Source: Actinomycetes bacterium (GTDB lineage: Bacteria; Actinomycetota; Actinomycetes; Mycobacteriales; Pseudonocardiaceae). From it: 34,409 nt of DNA. Numbering within the stretch: the stretch's first letter is position 1; each line of letters opens with the position of its first letter. The position numbers and the translations under genes are program-made. Shown piece after piece: positions 15,944 through 25,197 of this stretch. The DNA lies in contig JAJYTH010000032.1 in the NCBI GenBank assembly GCA_021793175.1, positions 1 to 34,409 on the forward strand, read 5' to 3'. Below the pieces are notes generated by a model, which worked only from the letters and a program-made list of their open reading frames with translations, made no database searches and had not been told where the DNA came from.

Positions 15944-17088
15944 AGCGTGCCCGCCCACGACACGAGCTCGGCGAACTGTTCGCCGAGCCGATGCTCCTCG
16001 GTACCCATCGGGTCCTTGAAGAAGAACGCCAGCGCTCCCAGCGGTCCAGTGTGCCGCGCGGCGTGCGCGGCCGCCGTGAACCGTGCCAGGTCGAGCACCA
16101 ATGGAGCGGCGAGGGAGGAGTCGTAGCCGGTCCACGTGAACTGCAGGCTCATCCGCACCCCGAGGAAACCCTCGAACGACACGTGATCCCAGGCGATCTT
16201 CTGCTCCCCCAGGTCGGGAACGTTGTCGATGTGCAGGGGCGCGGTGACCTCCCTGCCCAGCAGCGTGGAGAGTCCTCGGCCCTTGGACTCGAGTTTGCTG
16301 CTGGCGTGCTCGGCGTCGGCCAGTGTCCTGCCGTCACCGCCACCGAGCAGGTTCGTGCCCGTCCACGACCGCACCGCGAGCGCCCTGGTGGTGAACATCG
16401 GCGCGAGCGCGCTGCGCATGAGCGTCTCGCCGGTCTTGCCGTCCGATCCCGCGTAAGGCAACTCCTGTCTCTCCGCCAGTTCCCGCAGCGCGGCGAGGCG
16501 GATTCCCGTGGACGGAGTGAAGTCGACGAACGAGCATCCCGCCCGCAACGCCGCATAGACCGAGACGGAACTCGGTGGCAACACCGTCCGCCCCGGCACC
16601 GCCATGGCCGCCTCCAGCGCGTCGAGGCTGCCGTGTTCGGGCAGGGTGGGGAACACGGGTTCGGTGGACGACACGTTGACCACCACGACCCTGGTGAGGT
16701 TGTTGCGCCGGGCGAAAGCGGTGATGTCGTCGGCGAGAGCTCGGGCCGCGTCGGACTGGGTGCCCACGTGAGTGGCCGGGTGGTAACCCGGGCGTATTTC
16801 CTCATCCACTTCGGACAGAGAAGGCCGTACCGCCTCGAAGACCCGATACGGGATCACACCGGACTCGGTGAGCAGTTCGGCCCTTTTCTCCAACGAGGTG
16901 TCGACGATGTCGTGACCGCCGACGTGGATCTCGTCCCACCCGGGCAGTGGAACGTTCCGGAACTGTTGTTGCGCGCTGACACAACCGACGTCGGGAACTA
17001 TTCCGGACCGTAACGCGAGCAATCCCGTGATCGCCGTAGTGGCGACCGACCCCCGCGCACCGATCAACCACACCCCTGTGGGTGCCAT
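15940..17088 (-). CDS. Inositol-3-phosphate synthase family cyclase
   Basis: The 382-residue protein has the NAD-binding start GVWLIGARGSVATTAITG (residues 5-22) and the hallmark block GSDGKTGETLMRSALAPMF used for phosphate binding and catalysis in myo-inositol-1-phosphate synthases. The reaction would be glucose 6-phosphate to inositol 3-phosphate, with NAD+ reduced and reoxidised. It is the first gene of the Ebo-like operon and is coupled to the prenyltransferase gene. ATG 17088 fits the start of homology. A longer GTG start at 17142 adds only unconserved sequence. The housekeeping inositol synthase of actinomycetes is usually elsewhere, so this is probably a paralogue with a dedicated role. 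Another cyclitol or a different sugar phosphate as substrate is possible. Confidence 0.85.
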   Translation of the reverse strand: MAPTGVWLIGARGSVATTAITGLLALRSGIVPDVGCVSAQQQFRNVPLPGWDEIHVGGHDIVDTSLEKRAELLTESGVIPYRVFEAVRPSLSEVDEEIRPGYHPATHVGTQSDAARALADDITAFARRNNLTRVVVVNVSSTEPVFPTLPEHGSLDALEAAMAVPGRTVLPPSSVSVYAALRAGCSFVDFTPSTGIRLAALRELAERQELPYAGSDGKTGETLMRSALAPMFTTRALAVRSWTGTNLLGGGDGRTLADAEHASSKLESKGRGLSTLLGREVTAPLHIDNVPDLGEQKIAWDHVSFEGFLGVRMSLQFTWTGYDSSLAAPLVLDLARFTAAAHAARHTGPLGALAFFFKDPMGTEEHRLGEQFAELVSWAGTL

Positions 17089-17218
17089 GCTCCACCAATC
17101 CTTCGGCTCACTTGTCTTTCTTCTCGGCGGACCTCGTTCCACCGCACCCTGCGAGGACTTCTCCCGTTCTCGATGACGTCTTCACCGGCCCGCACCGGTT
17201 CCGTGGCCGGTGTGGGAA

Positions 17219-17262
17219 CTCCCGGGCGGGCGCCTGCCGCGCCGCGGACGCCCGCCCGGGAG
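17219..17262 (-). terminator. Strong hairpin after the ThuA-type gene
   Basis: A perfect 14-base inverted repeat, CTCCCGGGCGGGCG at 17219-17232 and CGCCCGCCCGGGAG at 17249-17262, begins 5 bases after the stop of the large secreted protein gene. It separates the sugar-uptake unit from the Ebo-like operon, whose promoter must then lie in 17089-17218. Confidence 0.82.
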
Positions 17263-17266
17263 GGGA

Positions 17267-20200
17267 TCACGAGACGACGGGTATCGGTGTGTCTCCGTTG
17301 ACGTGGCCGAGCAGCGCTCGCCCGTCACGCACGAACGTGTCCCTCACCTCGTCGTCGGACACGTGCTCGGCCGTGGCGACGAACAACCGCATCGCCACCG
17401 CGGCCTGCACCGATCGATCCCGGTTGCTCGCACGCTCGGCCCAGGCCAGCTGCACCGACAGGATCACCCTGTCCACCGTGTCGAGCCTGTCCTCCGCCGC
17501 GAACCGTGCGATCAGCGACGACACGTCGTCAAACGACGTCGTCGAGGTGAACGCCAATGTGTGCTCGGCGGTGTTGCCCGCCGTGTCGGTGGCGCTCACG
17601 GCGAGCGAGTGTTCGCCGAGGTCGAGCCGATGCAACGGCACAGTGGTACCCGATTCGAGTTCCTCCCCGTCGAGCACCGCCGACGAGGACTCCACCCCGG
17701 AGGTCTCGTCCCGGGCTTCCCAGGTGATGGTGAGTTCCTCGGCGTCGCCGTAGACGAAACCGTCGGCGACACCGGCGACCATCACCGTCGGAGCGGTCCC
17801 GTCAATCTTGACCGTGACGGCCTTGTCGTTCTCGACGTTGCCCGCCTTGTCCACGGCGCGGTACAGCATCGTGTGCTCACCGTCGCCACCGATCACCACC
17901 GTCTCGGTGTAAGTGGTCCAGTCCCCACCGTCGAGGCTGTACTCGATGCGTTCGACTCCGGAACCCTCGTCCGCAGCTGACAGGGTGACCCCGACCTCGC
18001 CGTCGTGCCAGCCACTGTCGCCGGGCTCGGCGAACGACGCCTCGGTGACCGGGGCCGTGGTGTCGAGGTCGCGGATCTGGACGTTGCGGAACCAGACCTC
18101 GTCCTCGTCACCGTGGTTCTGCAGCCCCACGAAACCCTGTGTCAGGTCCCGGTTCGTGTCGGTGCTGACGAAATCGTTGATCAAGGTGTCGTTGAGGTAC
18201 ACCTGGATCGTCTGGTCTCGGACCACGATCTCGTAGGAGTTCCACTCCCCCGGCGGGTTGAGTGCCGCGTCCCGCGCCTCCAGGTCCGCCGACTGGAATT
18301 CGTAGATGGCACCCGTGGTCTTCTCAGGGTCGTCGGTGGGGTCGATCTGGATCTCGTATCCCTCGTTCACCGCCACCCACGGATCGTCGCCGGGGTCCGG
18401 GAAGCCGACGAACACGCCGGAGTTGTCGTCACCGGCCATCTTCCAGTCGAGCTTGAGGCTGTAGGCGCCGAACTGCTCGCCGTACCACAGCAACCCCATG
18501 CCACCGACGGACTTGATGGTGCAGTCCTCACCCAGTTCGAACGAACCGGGGCCGGCCTGATTCCAGTTCTCCAGGCTCGCCGAGGTGCCGTCGAACAGCA
18601 TCCGGTAGCCCTCCTCGGGCTGCGCGGGCTCGCACTCGGCCGGTGGCTGATCGGGTCGGGCCACACCGGCGCCGTTGATGTGGAGGACGTCCACGTCGAA
18701 CAATCCTCCATCACCCTCACCGCGGAACACCAGGTACAACGGCTGGGTACCACCCGGATCGGTGACCTCCACGGGCCCGATGTCGGTGTAGGAGTCCCAA
18801 CCACCCGTGTTCGGCACGTCGACCGTGTGCACCACGGGACCGTCCAGCGCGCCCGCGCGGGCCTCGATCGTGCCGCCCGCACCGCCCGAGGACACGCCGT
18901 AGGTGATGCTGTCGACGCCCGTCAGGTTGACCGGGTCGAGCTTGATCCAGTCACCGTCCTCGATGTGACCGACTCGTTTGCCACCGCTGGCACCAGCGTC
19001 CTCGACGACCTCGACGCCCTCCAGCTCGGTGAAGAACTCGGCCTGCTTGATCTTCGGCTGCAGGATGTTCTGTCCCGAACCGGTCAACGGGGGCGCGTTG
19101 TCGGGGCCGCCGTTGTCGGTGTAACTCGCGTCGATGACACCGAAGATGTCGGCGTCGAGCCCGTGGCCCTCGTCGGCGGGAGTCTCGATGAACCCTTCAC
19201 AACCGGACGCCCTCGACAGCGGGTGACCGTGGTTGTCGTGGCCGAGGATGTACTCCACCGTGACCTTCGAGCAGTCGATCTCCCCGTCCTCCGGGTCGGT
19301 CACCGTGACCTTGAACGGCACGGAGTCACCGAATCCGAAGAACCCGCCGTTGACAGGTGTCTCCAACATCACCGTCGGCTCGGTGTTGCCCACGGTGATC
19401 ACCACGCTCGCGCTGCCGGTCAGTCCGGTGGAGTCGGTCACCGACAGCTTCGCGTGGTACTGCCCGTTCTCGGTGTAGGTGTGGCTCACCGGTCCGGCCT
19501 CGGTGGAGTCGACTTCGCCGTCACCGTCGAAGTCCCACTCGTAAGTCAGCTCGTCTCCGTCGGCGTCCTCGGCCGACGGGTCGAACGTGACCTCCAGCGG
19601 CGCCTGGCCCGAGGTCACATCAGCCGACAGCGACACACGCGGCGTGCGATTGCCCTGCGTGTAGTCGATGCGGTACAACGCCGAGTCGTCCGCCCCACCG
19701 AAGTAGCTGCTGCCGTAGTCCAACACGTACAGCGACCCCTCGGGGCCGAACTCGATGTTCATCGGCCGGACCAGTTCCATCGAGTCGAAGAACGGCTCGA
19801 TCGCGCCGCGCTCACCGTTCTCGCCGACCTCGATCGTCTTGATCCAGCCGCGGTCCCATTCGTAGGCGAAGTTCTTGCCGTCGTAGTACTCGGGGAACTT
19901 CGTGTTCGACTCCAGTTCCGGGTCGAAGCGGTAGACGGGGCCGCCCATCGGCGACTCGCCGCCGGTACCGAATTCGGGCACCGACCCGCCGTCGTACGGG
20001 ATCCACGCCGGCTGCATGGGGGGCAGTTCGGTCAGGCCCGTGTTGTTCGGGCTCTGATTGACCGGTGCCGAGCAGTCGAACGCCTCGCCGGAGGTGCCGC
20101 TTTCGAAGTCGTAGTCGATGAACGGCTCGTTGTCACCGACACAGTACGGCCAACCGTAGTTGCCCGGTTCGGTCACGAGGTTGAACTCCACGGTGCCCGC

Positions 20201-21862
20201 CGGACCACGGTCGGGATTGGCCGAACCGGCGTCGGGGCCGTAGTCACCGACGTAGATCCAGCCCGTCTCCTGGTCCACCGCGAACCGGAACGGGTTGCGA
20301 AAGCCCATCGCGTAGATCTCGGGCCGGGTCTTCTCGGTCCCCGGTTCGAACAGGTTGCCCTCGGGGATGGTGTAGCTGCCGTCCTCCTGCACCGTGATGC
20401 GCAGGATCTTGCCGCGCAGGTCGTTGGTGTTGCCCGAGCTGCGCTGCGCGTCGAATGCCGGGTTGCGGTCCGAGCGTTCGTCGATCGGCGTGTACCCGTC
20501 CGAGGCGAACGGGTTCGTGTCGTCGCCCGTGGACAGCAGCAGGTTGCCGTCGGCGTCGAAGTCGATCTCACCACCGGCGTGGCAGCACGTGCCCCGGTCG
20601 GCGGGCACCTGGAGGATCTGCTGCTCGCTGGACAGATCCAGCGTTCCCTCGTCGGTGAGTTTGAACCGCGACAGCTGGTTGTGGCCCTTGAACGGTTCGA
20701 AGTCCTCCGGGCTGCCGTTCTCCGGCGCATCACCGGGCGGGGTGTCCAGCGGCGGCGCATAGTAGAGGTAGACCCAGTGGTTTTCGTCGAAGTTCGGGTC
20801 GACCGCGATGCCCTGCAGTCCGTCCTCGTCGTGGTTGTACACGTCGAGGTCGGCAGCCACCGAGGTGGTGCCTTCCGGCGTGGTCAAAAAGACCTGACCG
20901 TCGCGGGAGGTGTGCAGTACCCGCCCGTCCGGCAACACCGACAACGCAATCGGCTCACCGGTGACCTCCGACCCTCTGGCCAGGGTGATCTGGTCGAAGT
21001 CGGAGTCGGTGGGCACCTCCGTGCCCGGGCCGTCGGTGGTCGAGCACTCGGCGTCGGTCAGTCCCGCCGCATAGCGGATGCCGCCGGCGAGATGCGCGAG
21101 GAACTCCGGCTCGGCGAAGGACTCGACGGTGTGTCCGCCGCCGGTGTACCAGGCGCGGCCGCCGCTGTTCTCGTGGCACCAGGCGATCGGGTGGTCGTCC
21201 CCCATCGCCCCGGAGCCGGGGTCGTAGCTGCCCTCGTCGAGCGAGGCCAGCACACGCACGTCCTGCCTCGGGTTCTCCCGGAAGTTGTACCACTCGTCGG
21301 CGCGAACCCACTGTTCCGGAAGGTCTGCTGTAGACGGATGCTCTCCATCTTCGACGGTGACGGTCGCTTCCTGGATGTGCGGGTGGGAGTCGAAGTAGGC
21401 GCCTACGAGGTCGCCGTACCACGGCCAGTCGTACTCGGTGTCGGACGCGGCGTGCACGCCCGCGTAGCCACCGCCCTCGGAGATGTAGCGTTCGAAGGCG
21501 GCCTGTTGGTCGTCGTTCAGCACGTCGCCGGTGGTGGACAACCACACGACGGCGTCGTAACCGGCGAGATTGTCGTCGGTGAATGCCTCGGCGTCCTCCG
21601 TGGCGTCCACGGCGAAACCGTGCTCGGCGCCCAGCCGCTCGATGGCCTCGATCCCCGCGGGAATCGAGTCGTGCCGGAAGCCCTCGGTCTTCGAGAAGAC
21701 CAGCACGCTGGCATCGGGTTGAGCCTGTGGCTCCGCGGCGGCGGTGAACGTGAGTCCACCGCCGCCCAATCCCGTACACAATGCCAACGCCGCCACGGCC
21801 GCGGACTTCCAACCGCGTCGGGACGCTCGGTTCGTCTTTCCGGTACTACTGCTTCGTTGCAT
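17267..21862 (-). CDS. Secreted multidomain protein: ThuA, sorbosone-dehydrogenase propeller, PKD, CBM, DUF1080, Ig-like, FIMAH-like
   Basis: The 1531-residue protein begins with a Sec signal (about residues 1-43, ending AAA). Residues 50-265 are a ThuA domain (FSKTEGFRHDSI, YAGVHAASDTEYDWPWYG). Residues 285-730 are a PQQ glucose/sorbosone-dehydrogenase-type propeller (GLQGIAVDPNF, TCCHAGGEIDFDADGNLLLS). About 740-830 is a PKD domain (YEWDFDGDGEVDS). About 950-1085 is a CBM6-like carbohydrate-binding region. About 1100-1285 is a DUF1080/LamG-like domain (EGYRMLFDGTS, NNSGVF-type core). Two Ig-like repeats follow, and the last 75 residues (SFDDVSSLIARFAAEDRLD) resemble a FIMAH domain. ThuA and DUF1080 are tied to 3-keto-glycoside metabolism. 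The protein probably binds, oxidises or cleaves an extracellular glycoside. AGGAG precedes ATG 21862. The gene follows the Gfo/Idh gene by 49 bases. Confidence 0.85.
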   Translation of the reverse strand: MQRSSSTGKTNRASRRGWKSAAVAALALCTGLGGGGLTFTAAAEPQAQPDASVLVFSKTEGFRHDSIPAGIEAIERLGAEHGFAVDATEDAEAFTDDNLAGYDAVVWLSTTGDVLNDDQQAAFERYISEGGGYAGVHAASDTEYDWPWYGDLVGAYFDSHPHIQEATVTVEDGEHPSTADLPEQWVRADEWYNFRENPRQDVRVLASLDEGSYDPGSGAMGDDHPIAWCHENSGGRAWYTGGGHTVESFAEPEFLAHLAGGIRYAAGLTDAECSTTDGPGTEVPTDSDFDQITLARGSEVTGEPIALSVLPDGRVLHTSRDGQVFLTTPEGTTSVAADLDVYNHDEDGLQGIAVDPNFDENHWVYLYYAPPLDTPPGDAPENGSPEDFEPFKGHNQLSRFKLTDEGTLDLSSEQQILQVPADRGTCCHAGGEIDFDADGNLLLSTGDDTNPFASDGYTPIDERSDRNPAFDAQRSSGNTNDLRGKILRITVQEDGSYTIPEGNLFEPGTEKTRPEIYAMGFRNPFRFAVDQETGWIYVGDYGPDAGSANPDRGPAGTVEFNLVTEPGNYGWPYCVGDNEPFIDYDFESGTSGEAFDCSAPVNQSPNNTGLTELPPMQPAWIPYDGGSVPEFGTGGESPMGGPVYRFDPELESNTKFPEYYDGKNFAYEWDRGWIKTIEVGENGERGAIEPFFDSMELVRPMNIEFGPEGSLYVLDYGSSYFGGADDSALYRIDYTQGNRTPRVSLSADVTSGQAPLEVTFDPSAEDADGDELTYEWDFDGDGEVDSTEAGPVSHTYTENGQYHAKLSVTDSTGLTGSASVVITVGNTEPTVMLETPVNGGFFGFGDSVPFKVTVTDPEDGEIDCSKVTVEYILGHDNHGHPLSRASGCEGFIETPADEGHGLDADIFGVIDASYTDNGGPDNAPPLTGSGQNILQPKIKQAEFFTELEGVEVVEDAGASGGKRVGHIEDGDWIKLDPVNLTGVDSITYGVSSGGAGGTIEARAGALDGPVVHTVDVPNTGGWDSYTDIGPVEVTDPGGTQPLYLVFRGEGDGGLFDVDVLHINGAGVARPDQPPAECEPAQPEEGYRMLFDGTSASLENWNQAGPGSFELGEDCTIKSVGGMGLLWYGEQFGAYSLKLDWKMAGDDNSGVFVGFPDPGDDPWVAVNEGYEIQIDPTDDPEKTTGAIYEFQSADLEARDAALNPPGEWNSYEIVVRDQTIQVYLNDTLINDFVSTDTNRDLTQGFVGLQNHGDEDEVWFRNVQIRDLDTTAPVTEASFAEPGDSGWHDGEVGVTLSAADEGSGVERIEYSLDGGDWTTYTETVVIGGDGEHTMLYRAVDKAGNVENDKAVTVKIDGTAPTVMVAGVADGFVYGDAEELTITWEARDETSGVESSSAVLDGEELESGTTVPLHRLDLGEHSLAVSATDTAGNTAEHTLAFTSTTSFDDVSSLIARFAAEDRLDTVDRVILSVQLAWAERASNRDRSVQAAVAMRLFVATAEHVSDDEVRDTFVRDGRALLGHVNGDTPIPVVS

Positions 21863-21911
21863 TGGTACCTACTCCTGTCCCCCACCCTCGTGGGATACAG
21901 TCGCTTTCGGA

Positions 21912-23072
21912 CTAAACCTGTCTGTACATCGATCCGTTCTTCGCGCTCTGCTCAACCGCCTCCAGCACGTGCTGCACGCGCAGGCCGTCGGCGAAACTCG
22001 GTTCCACTCTCTTCCCCGTCCCGATCGCGGTGAGCAGGTCCGCGATCTCGTGGGTGAATGTGTGCTCGTAGCCCAGGACGTGCCCCGGCGGCCACCAGGC
22101 TTCGAGGTAGGGGTGGTCGGGTTCGGTGACGACGATGCGTCGGAAACCGCCGGTCTCGGCGGGTTCCTCACCGTCGTGGAACCACAGCTCGTTCATCGAC
22201 TCGAAATCGAACGCCAGGCTGCCCTTCGACCCGTTGAGCTCCAGCCGCATGGCGTTCTTGCGTCCCAGCGCGTAGCGCGTGGCCTCGAAACTGCCCACCG
22301 CGCCAGCGGAGAACCGGGCCATGAACACCGCGCAGTCGTCCACCGTCACGGCCTCCGGACCATCGTCCGAGGGCCGCTGCCGCACGAACGTCTCGGTCAA
22401 CCCGGACACACCCGTGATCGTCTGTCCGGTGACGAACTGGGCGGCGTCGATGATGTGCGCACCGATGTCGCCGAGCGCTCCCGAACCCGCCTGCTCCTTG
22501 CGGAGCCGCCAGGTCATCGGCGCCTCCGCGTCGGCCAGCCAGTCCTGGAGATACGTGGCGCGCACGTGCCGTAGCTCGCCGAGTCTTCCCTCGTCCACCA
22601 GTCGCTTCGCCAGCACCAGCGCGGGCACTCTGCGGTAGTTGAACGCCACCATCGAGTACACGCCGCGTTCGCGGGCCCGTTCGGCCGCGGCCACCATGCG
22701 CTCGGCCTCCTCGACCGTGTTGGCCAGCGGCTTCTCACACAGCACGTGCTTGCCCGCCTCCAACGCCGCGATGGCGATCTCGGCGTGGCTGTCACCCGGG
22801 GTGCAGATGTCGATCAGGTCGACGTCCTTGCGTTCCACGAGCTCGCGCCAGTCGGTGGAGGAGGCCTCCCAGCCCATGCGTTCGGCCGCTCGTGCGGCAC
22901 GTTCCGCGTCCCGTCCGCCGAGCACCACCATTCTCGGGGTGTACGGCACGTCGAAGAAGCGGGCGACGCTGCGCCACGCCTGCGAGTGCACGGCCCCCAT
23001 GAAGGCGTGCCCCACCATGGCGACCCCGAGTTCGGGCCGCCTGCCGTCGTTACTGGATTTCTGTTCTGTCAC
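21912..23072 (-). CDS. Gfo/Idh/MocA-family oxidoreductase
   Basis: The 386-residue NAD(P)-dependent oxidoreductase has an N-terminal Rossmann domain whose glycine motif is GHAFMG (residues 21-26), the strand DLIDICTPGDSHAEIA, and the family marker CEKPLA with the catalytic Lys. The C-terminal alpha/beta substrate domain follows. Such enzymes oxidise or reduce sugars and cyclitols, often at C3 of a glycoside. It is coupled to the binding-protein gene by a GTGA overlap, so it very likely acts on the imported sugar. Inositol 2-dehydrogenase is a possible activity, but no iol genes are nearby. ThuB-like 3-keto-sugar formation or reduction fits the ThuA-bearing neighbour better. Confidence 0.85.
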   Translation of the reverse strand: MTEQKSSNDGRRPELGVAMVGHAFMGAVHSQAWRSVARFFDVPYTPRMVVLGGRDAERAARAAERMGWEASSTDWRELVERKDVDLIDICTPGDSHAEIAIAALEAGKHVLCEKPLANTVEEAERMVAAAERARERGVYSMVAFNYRRVPALVLAKRLVDEGRLGELRHVRATYLQDWLADAEAPMTWRLRKEQAGSGALGDIGAHIIDAAQFVTGQTITGVSGLTETFVRQRPSDDGPEAVTVDDCAVFMARFSAGAVGSFEATRYALGRKNAMRLELNGSKGSLAFDFESMNELWFHDGEEPAETGGFRRIVVTEPDHPYLEAWWPPGHVLGYEHTFTHEIADLLTAIGTGKRVEPSFADGLRVQHVLEAVEQSAKNGSMYRQV

Positions 23073-24124
23073 GAATCGAACCCAACGTCGAGATAAGAGT
23101 CCACATTGTCCTTGGTGACCACCGCCGAGTACGTCGTGATCTCGGCGGGGATCTCGTGCTCGGTGAGGTCGGACATGCCCTTGCTCTGCCCGAGCAACCT
23201 CGCCAGCGAAATCGCCGACGACGCCATGGAGGGGCTGTACAGCACGGTGGCCTTCACCGGCCCGGAATCGGCCTTGATGAGGTCCATCATGTTGCGAGAC
23301 CCCGCCCCGCCCACCATGAAGAAGTCGTCACGACCCGAGGAGTCGATGGCGGCCACCACGCCGATTCCCTGGTCGTCGTCGTGGTTCCACAGCGCGTCCA
23401 GGTTCTGCGCGGACTGCAGCAGGTTGGCCGTCTGCCGCTCACCGGACTCGGGCGTGAACTCCGCCGCCACCCGATGTCCGACTTCGAGTCCGTGCGCGGC
23501 GAGCGCGTCGGCGAAGCCCTGACTCCGCTCCTGTGTGAGTGGGAGGTTGTCCATTCCCGCGACCTCACCGATCACCGGATCGCTGATGTCGCGCCGTTTG
23601 AGTTCCTCGGCGATGTAGTTCGCCGCGTTGACGCCCATGCGATAGTTGTCACCGCCGATCCAGGTCCGGTAGGCCAGCGGTGTGTCGAACATCCGGTCCA
23701 CGTTGACGACCGGGATTCCCGCGTCCATGGCCTGTCTTCCGACCTGGGTGAGCGACTTGCCGTCGAACGGCAGGATCACCAACGCGTCCACACCGTTGCT
23801 GATGAGTGTTTCGACCTGCGCGATCTGCTGGTTGACGTCGTTGGTGCCCTCGGTGGCCTCCAAGGTGACGTCCGAGTACTGCTCGGCTGTCTCCCGCGCG
23901 TTGATGGTCATGGCGGCCATCCAGCCGTGGTCGGCCGCGGGCGCGGAGAAACCGATGGTGACGGGTTTACCCGGCTCGGTGTCGGCTTGCTGTCCACCGC
24001 CCTGGGCTTGTTGCCCGGCGTCGGCGGGTTTCTCGTTGGAGGTGCACCCCGCGAGCACCACCCCCGCACCCACTCCCGCGGTGGATAACAGGAAACCACG
24101 GCGTGCTAGGCCCATTCTGGTCAT
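23069..24124 (-). CDS. Sugar ABC transporter substrate-binding lipoprotein
   Basis: The 351-residue protein has a lipoprotein signal with lipobox LAGC (C27), preceded by an ARRGF motif that could also support Tat export. A Gly/Gln-rich linker (about 30-52) leads to a periplasmic-binding-protein type 1 fold of the RbsB/LsrB class, with DVNQQIAQVETLISNGVDALVILPFD typical of the N-lobe. It would capture a monosaccharide or small glycoside outside the membrane for the permease and ATPase encoded just upstream. ATG 24124 overlaps the permease stop (ATGA). Binding specificity cannot be read from sequence. Confidence 0.87.
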   Translation of the reverse strand: MTRMGLARRGFLLSTAGVGAGVVLAGCTSNEKPADAGQQAQGGGQQADTEPGKPVTIGFSAPAADHGWMAAMTINARETAEQYSDVTLEATEGTNDVNQQIAQVETLISNGVDALVILPFDGKSLTQVGRQAMDAGIPVVNVDRMFDTPLAYRTWIGGDNYRMGVNAANYIAEELKRRDISDPVIGEVAGMDNLPLTQERSQGFADALAAHGLEVGHRVAAEFTPESGERQTANLLQSAQNLDALWNHDDDQGIGVVAAIDSSGRDDFFMVGGAGSRNMMDLIKADSGPVKATVLYSPSMASSAISLARLLGQSKGMSDLTEHEIPAEITTYSAVVTKDNVDSYLDVGFDS

Positions 24125-25197
24125 GGCTTACTCCCACTGGTTCCGGTTGCCGGGTCCAAAGGAGGCTCCTGCCCGACCGCCGGCGGCGGGGAGGCGCCCT
24201 TGTCCTTGTTCTTTCGCTGTCGGGCGGTGTTCTGCAGCAACACGGCGACCACGATGATCGCGCCCTTGGCGATGTTCTGGATGTCGGTGTCGAGGTTGTT
24301 CTGCGTGAAGATGCTGTTGAGCACCGTGAAGATCAGGACACCGATGAGTGTCCCGAAGAGACTGCCGCGTCCACCCGAGAGCAGGGTGCCGCCGATGACG
24401 ACGGCCGCGATGGCGTCGAGCTCGTAGAACAGGCCGTTGGTCGAGGCACCGGACGTCGTCCGGGACACCACCATGATCGCCGCGATACCGCAGCACAGTC
24501 CGCTGATGCCGTACACCAGGGCGGTGTGCCGTTTGACGTCGATGCCCGATAGTCGCGCGGCCTCCGCGTTACCACCGATGGCGAACGTCCTCCGGCCGAA
24601 CGTGGTGCGGTTGAGCACGATCCAGCCGACGGCGAACACCAGGGCCAGCAACCACACCAACACCGGGATGCCGAGGAAGCTGCCGCGGAAGAGGTCGGTG
24701 AACCCCGTCTCGGTCACCACCTGGGTGCGCCGGTCGCTGATACGTTCGGCCAGCCCCTTCGCCGAGGCCATCATCGCGAGCGTCATGATGAACGGCACGA
24801 CCTTGCCGTAGGAGATCAGCAACCCGTTCACCAGGCCGCAGCCCACTCCCACAGCGAGCGCGCACAACACCATCACGACCGGCCCGTACGACTGTGTAGC
24901 CACCGTGGTCATCCAGACGCTCGCCAGCGCCACGATCGACCCGACGGACAGGTCGATGCCACCGGCGATGATGACGAAGGTCATGCCGACGCTCACCACG
25001 CCGATCGCCGCGGCGAGCCGCAGCATGATGGAGAGGTTGTCCTGGGTGAGGAACGTGTCGGGGTTCGTGATGAAACCGATGAGGCACAGCAACACCAGCA
25101 CACCCGTCAACCCGAGGAGCCGAATGTCGACGGAGGGCCTGCGCCGTGTGCCCGTGCTCCGGGGTCTCACCGGCGGTCGGTCGAGCGTCTCGGTCAC
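24121..25197 (-). CDS. Sugar ABC transporter permease (RbsC type)
   Basis: The 358-residue membrane protein has about 8-10 hydrophobic segments and the RbsC-type signature IIAGGIDLSVGSIVAL. GRRTFAIGGNAEAARLSGI forms the ATPase-contacting loop region, and YELDAIAAVVIGGTLLSGGRGS is a second conserved block. The C-terminus is a charged tail of 35 residues. GTG 25197 overlaps the ATPase stop. It forms the channel of a CUT2-class importer, working as a homodimer with the ATPase. Confidence 0.88.
   Translation of the reverse strand: MTETLDRPPVRPRSTGTRRRPSVDIRLLGLTGVLVLLCLIGFITNPDTFLTQDNLSIMLRLAAAIGVVSVGMTFVIIAGGIDLSVGSIVALASVWMTTVATQSYGPVVMVLCALAVGVGCGLVNGLLISYGKVVPFIMTLAMMASAKGLAERISDRRTQVVTETGFTDLFRGSFLGIPVLVWLLALVFAVGWIVLNRTTFGRRTFAIGGNAEAARLSGIDVKRHTALVYGISGLCCGIAAIMVVSRTTSGASTNGLFYELDAIAAVVIGGTLLSGGRGSLFGTLIGVLIFTVLNSIFTQNNLDTDIQNIAKGAIIVVAVLLQNTARQRKNKDKGASPPPAVGQEPPLDPATGTSGSKP

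Noticed and set aside
17089-17142. Longer start (GTG 17142) for the inositol phosphate synthase-like gene
   Set aside because: The extra 18 residues are charged and unconserved, and the NAD-binding strand starts right after ATG 17088.
18005-22033. A 1342-codon open frame on the + strand
   Set aside because: It is antisense to the secreted ThuA/DUF1080 protein, has no recognisable domain, and is explained by the high GC content of third codon positions.
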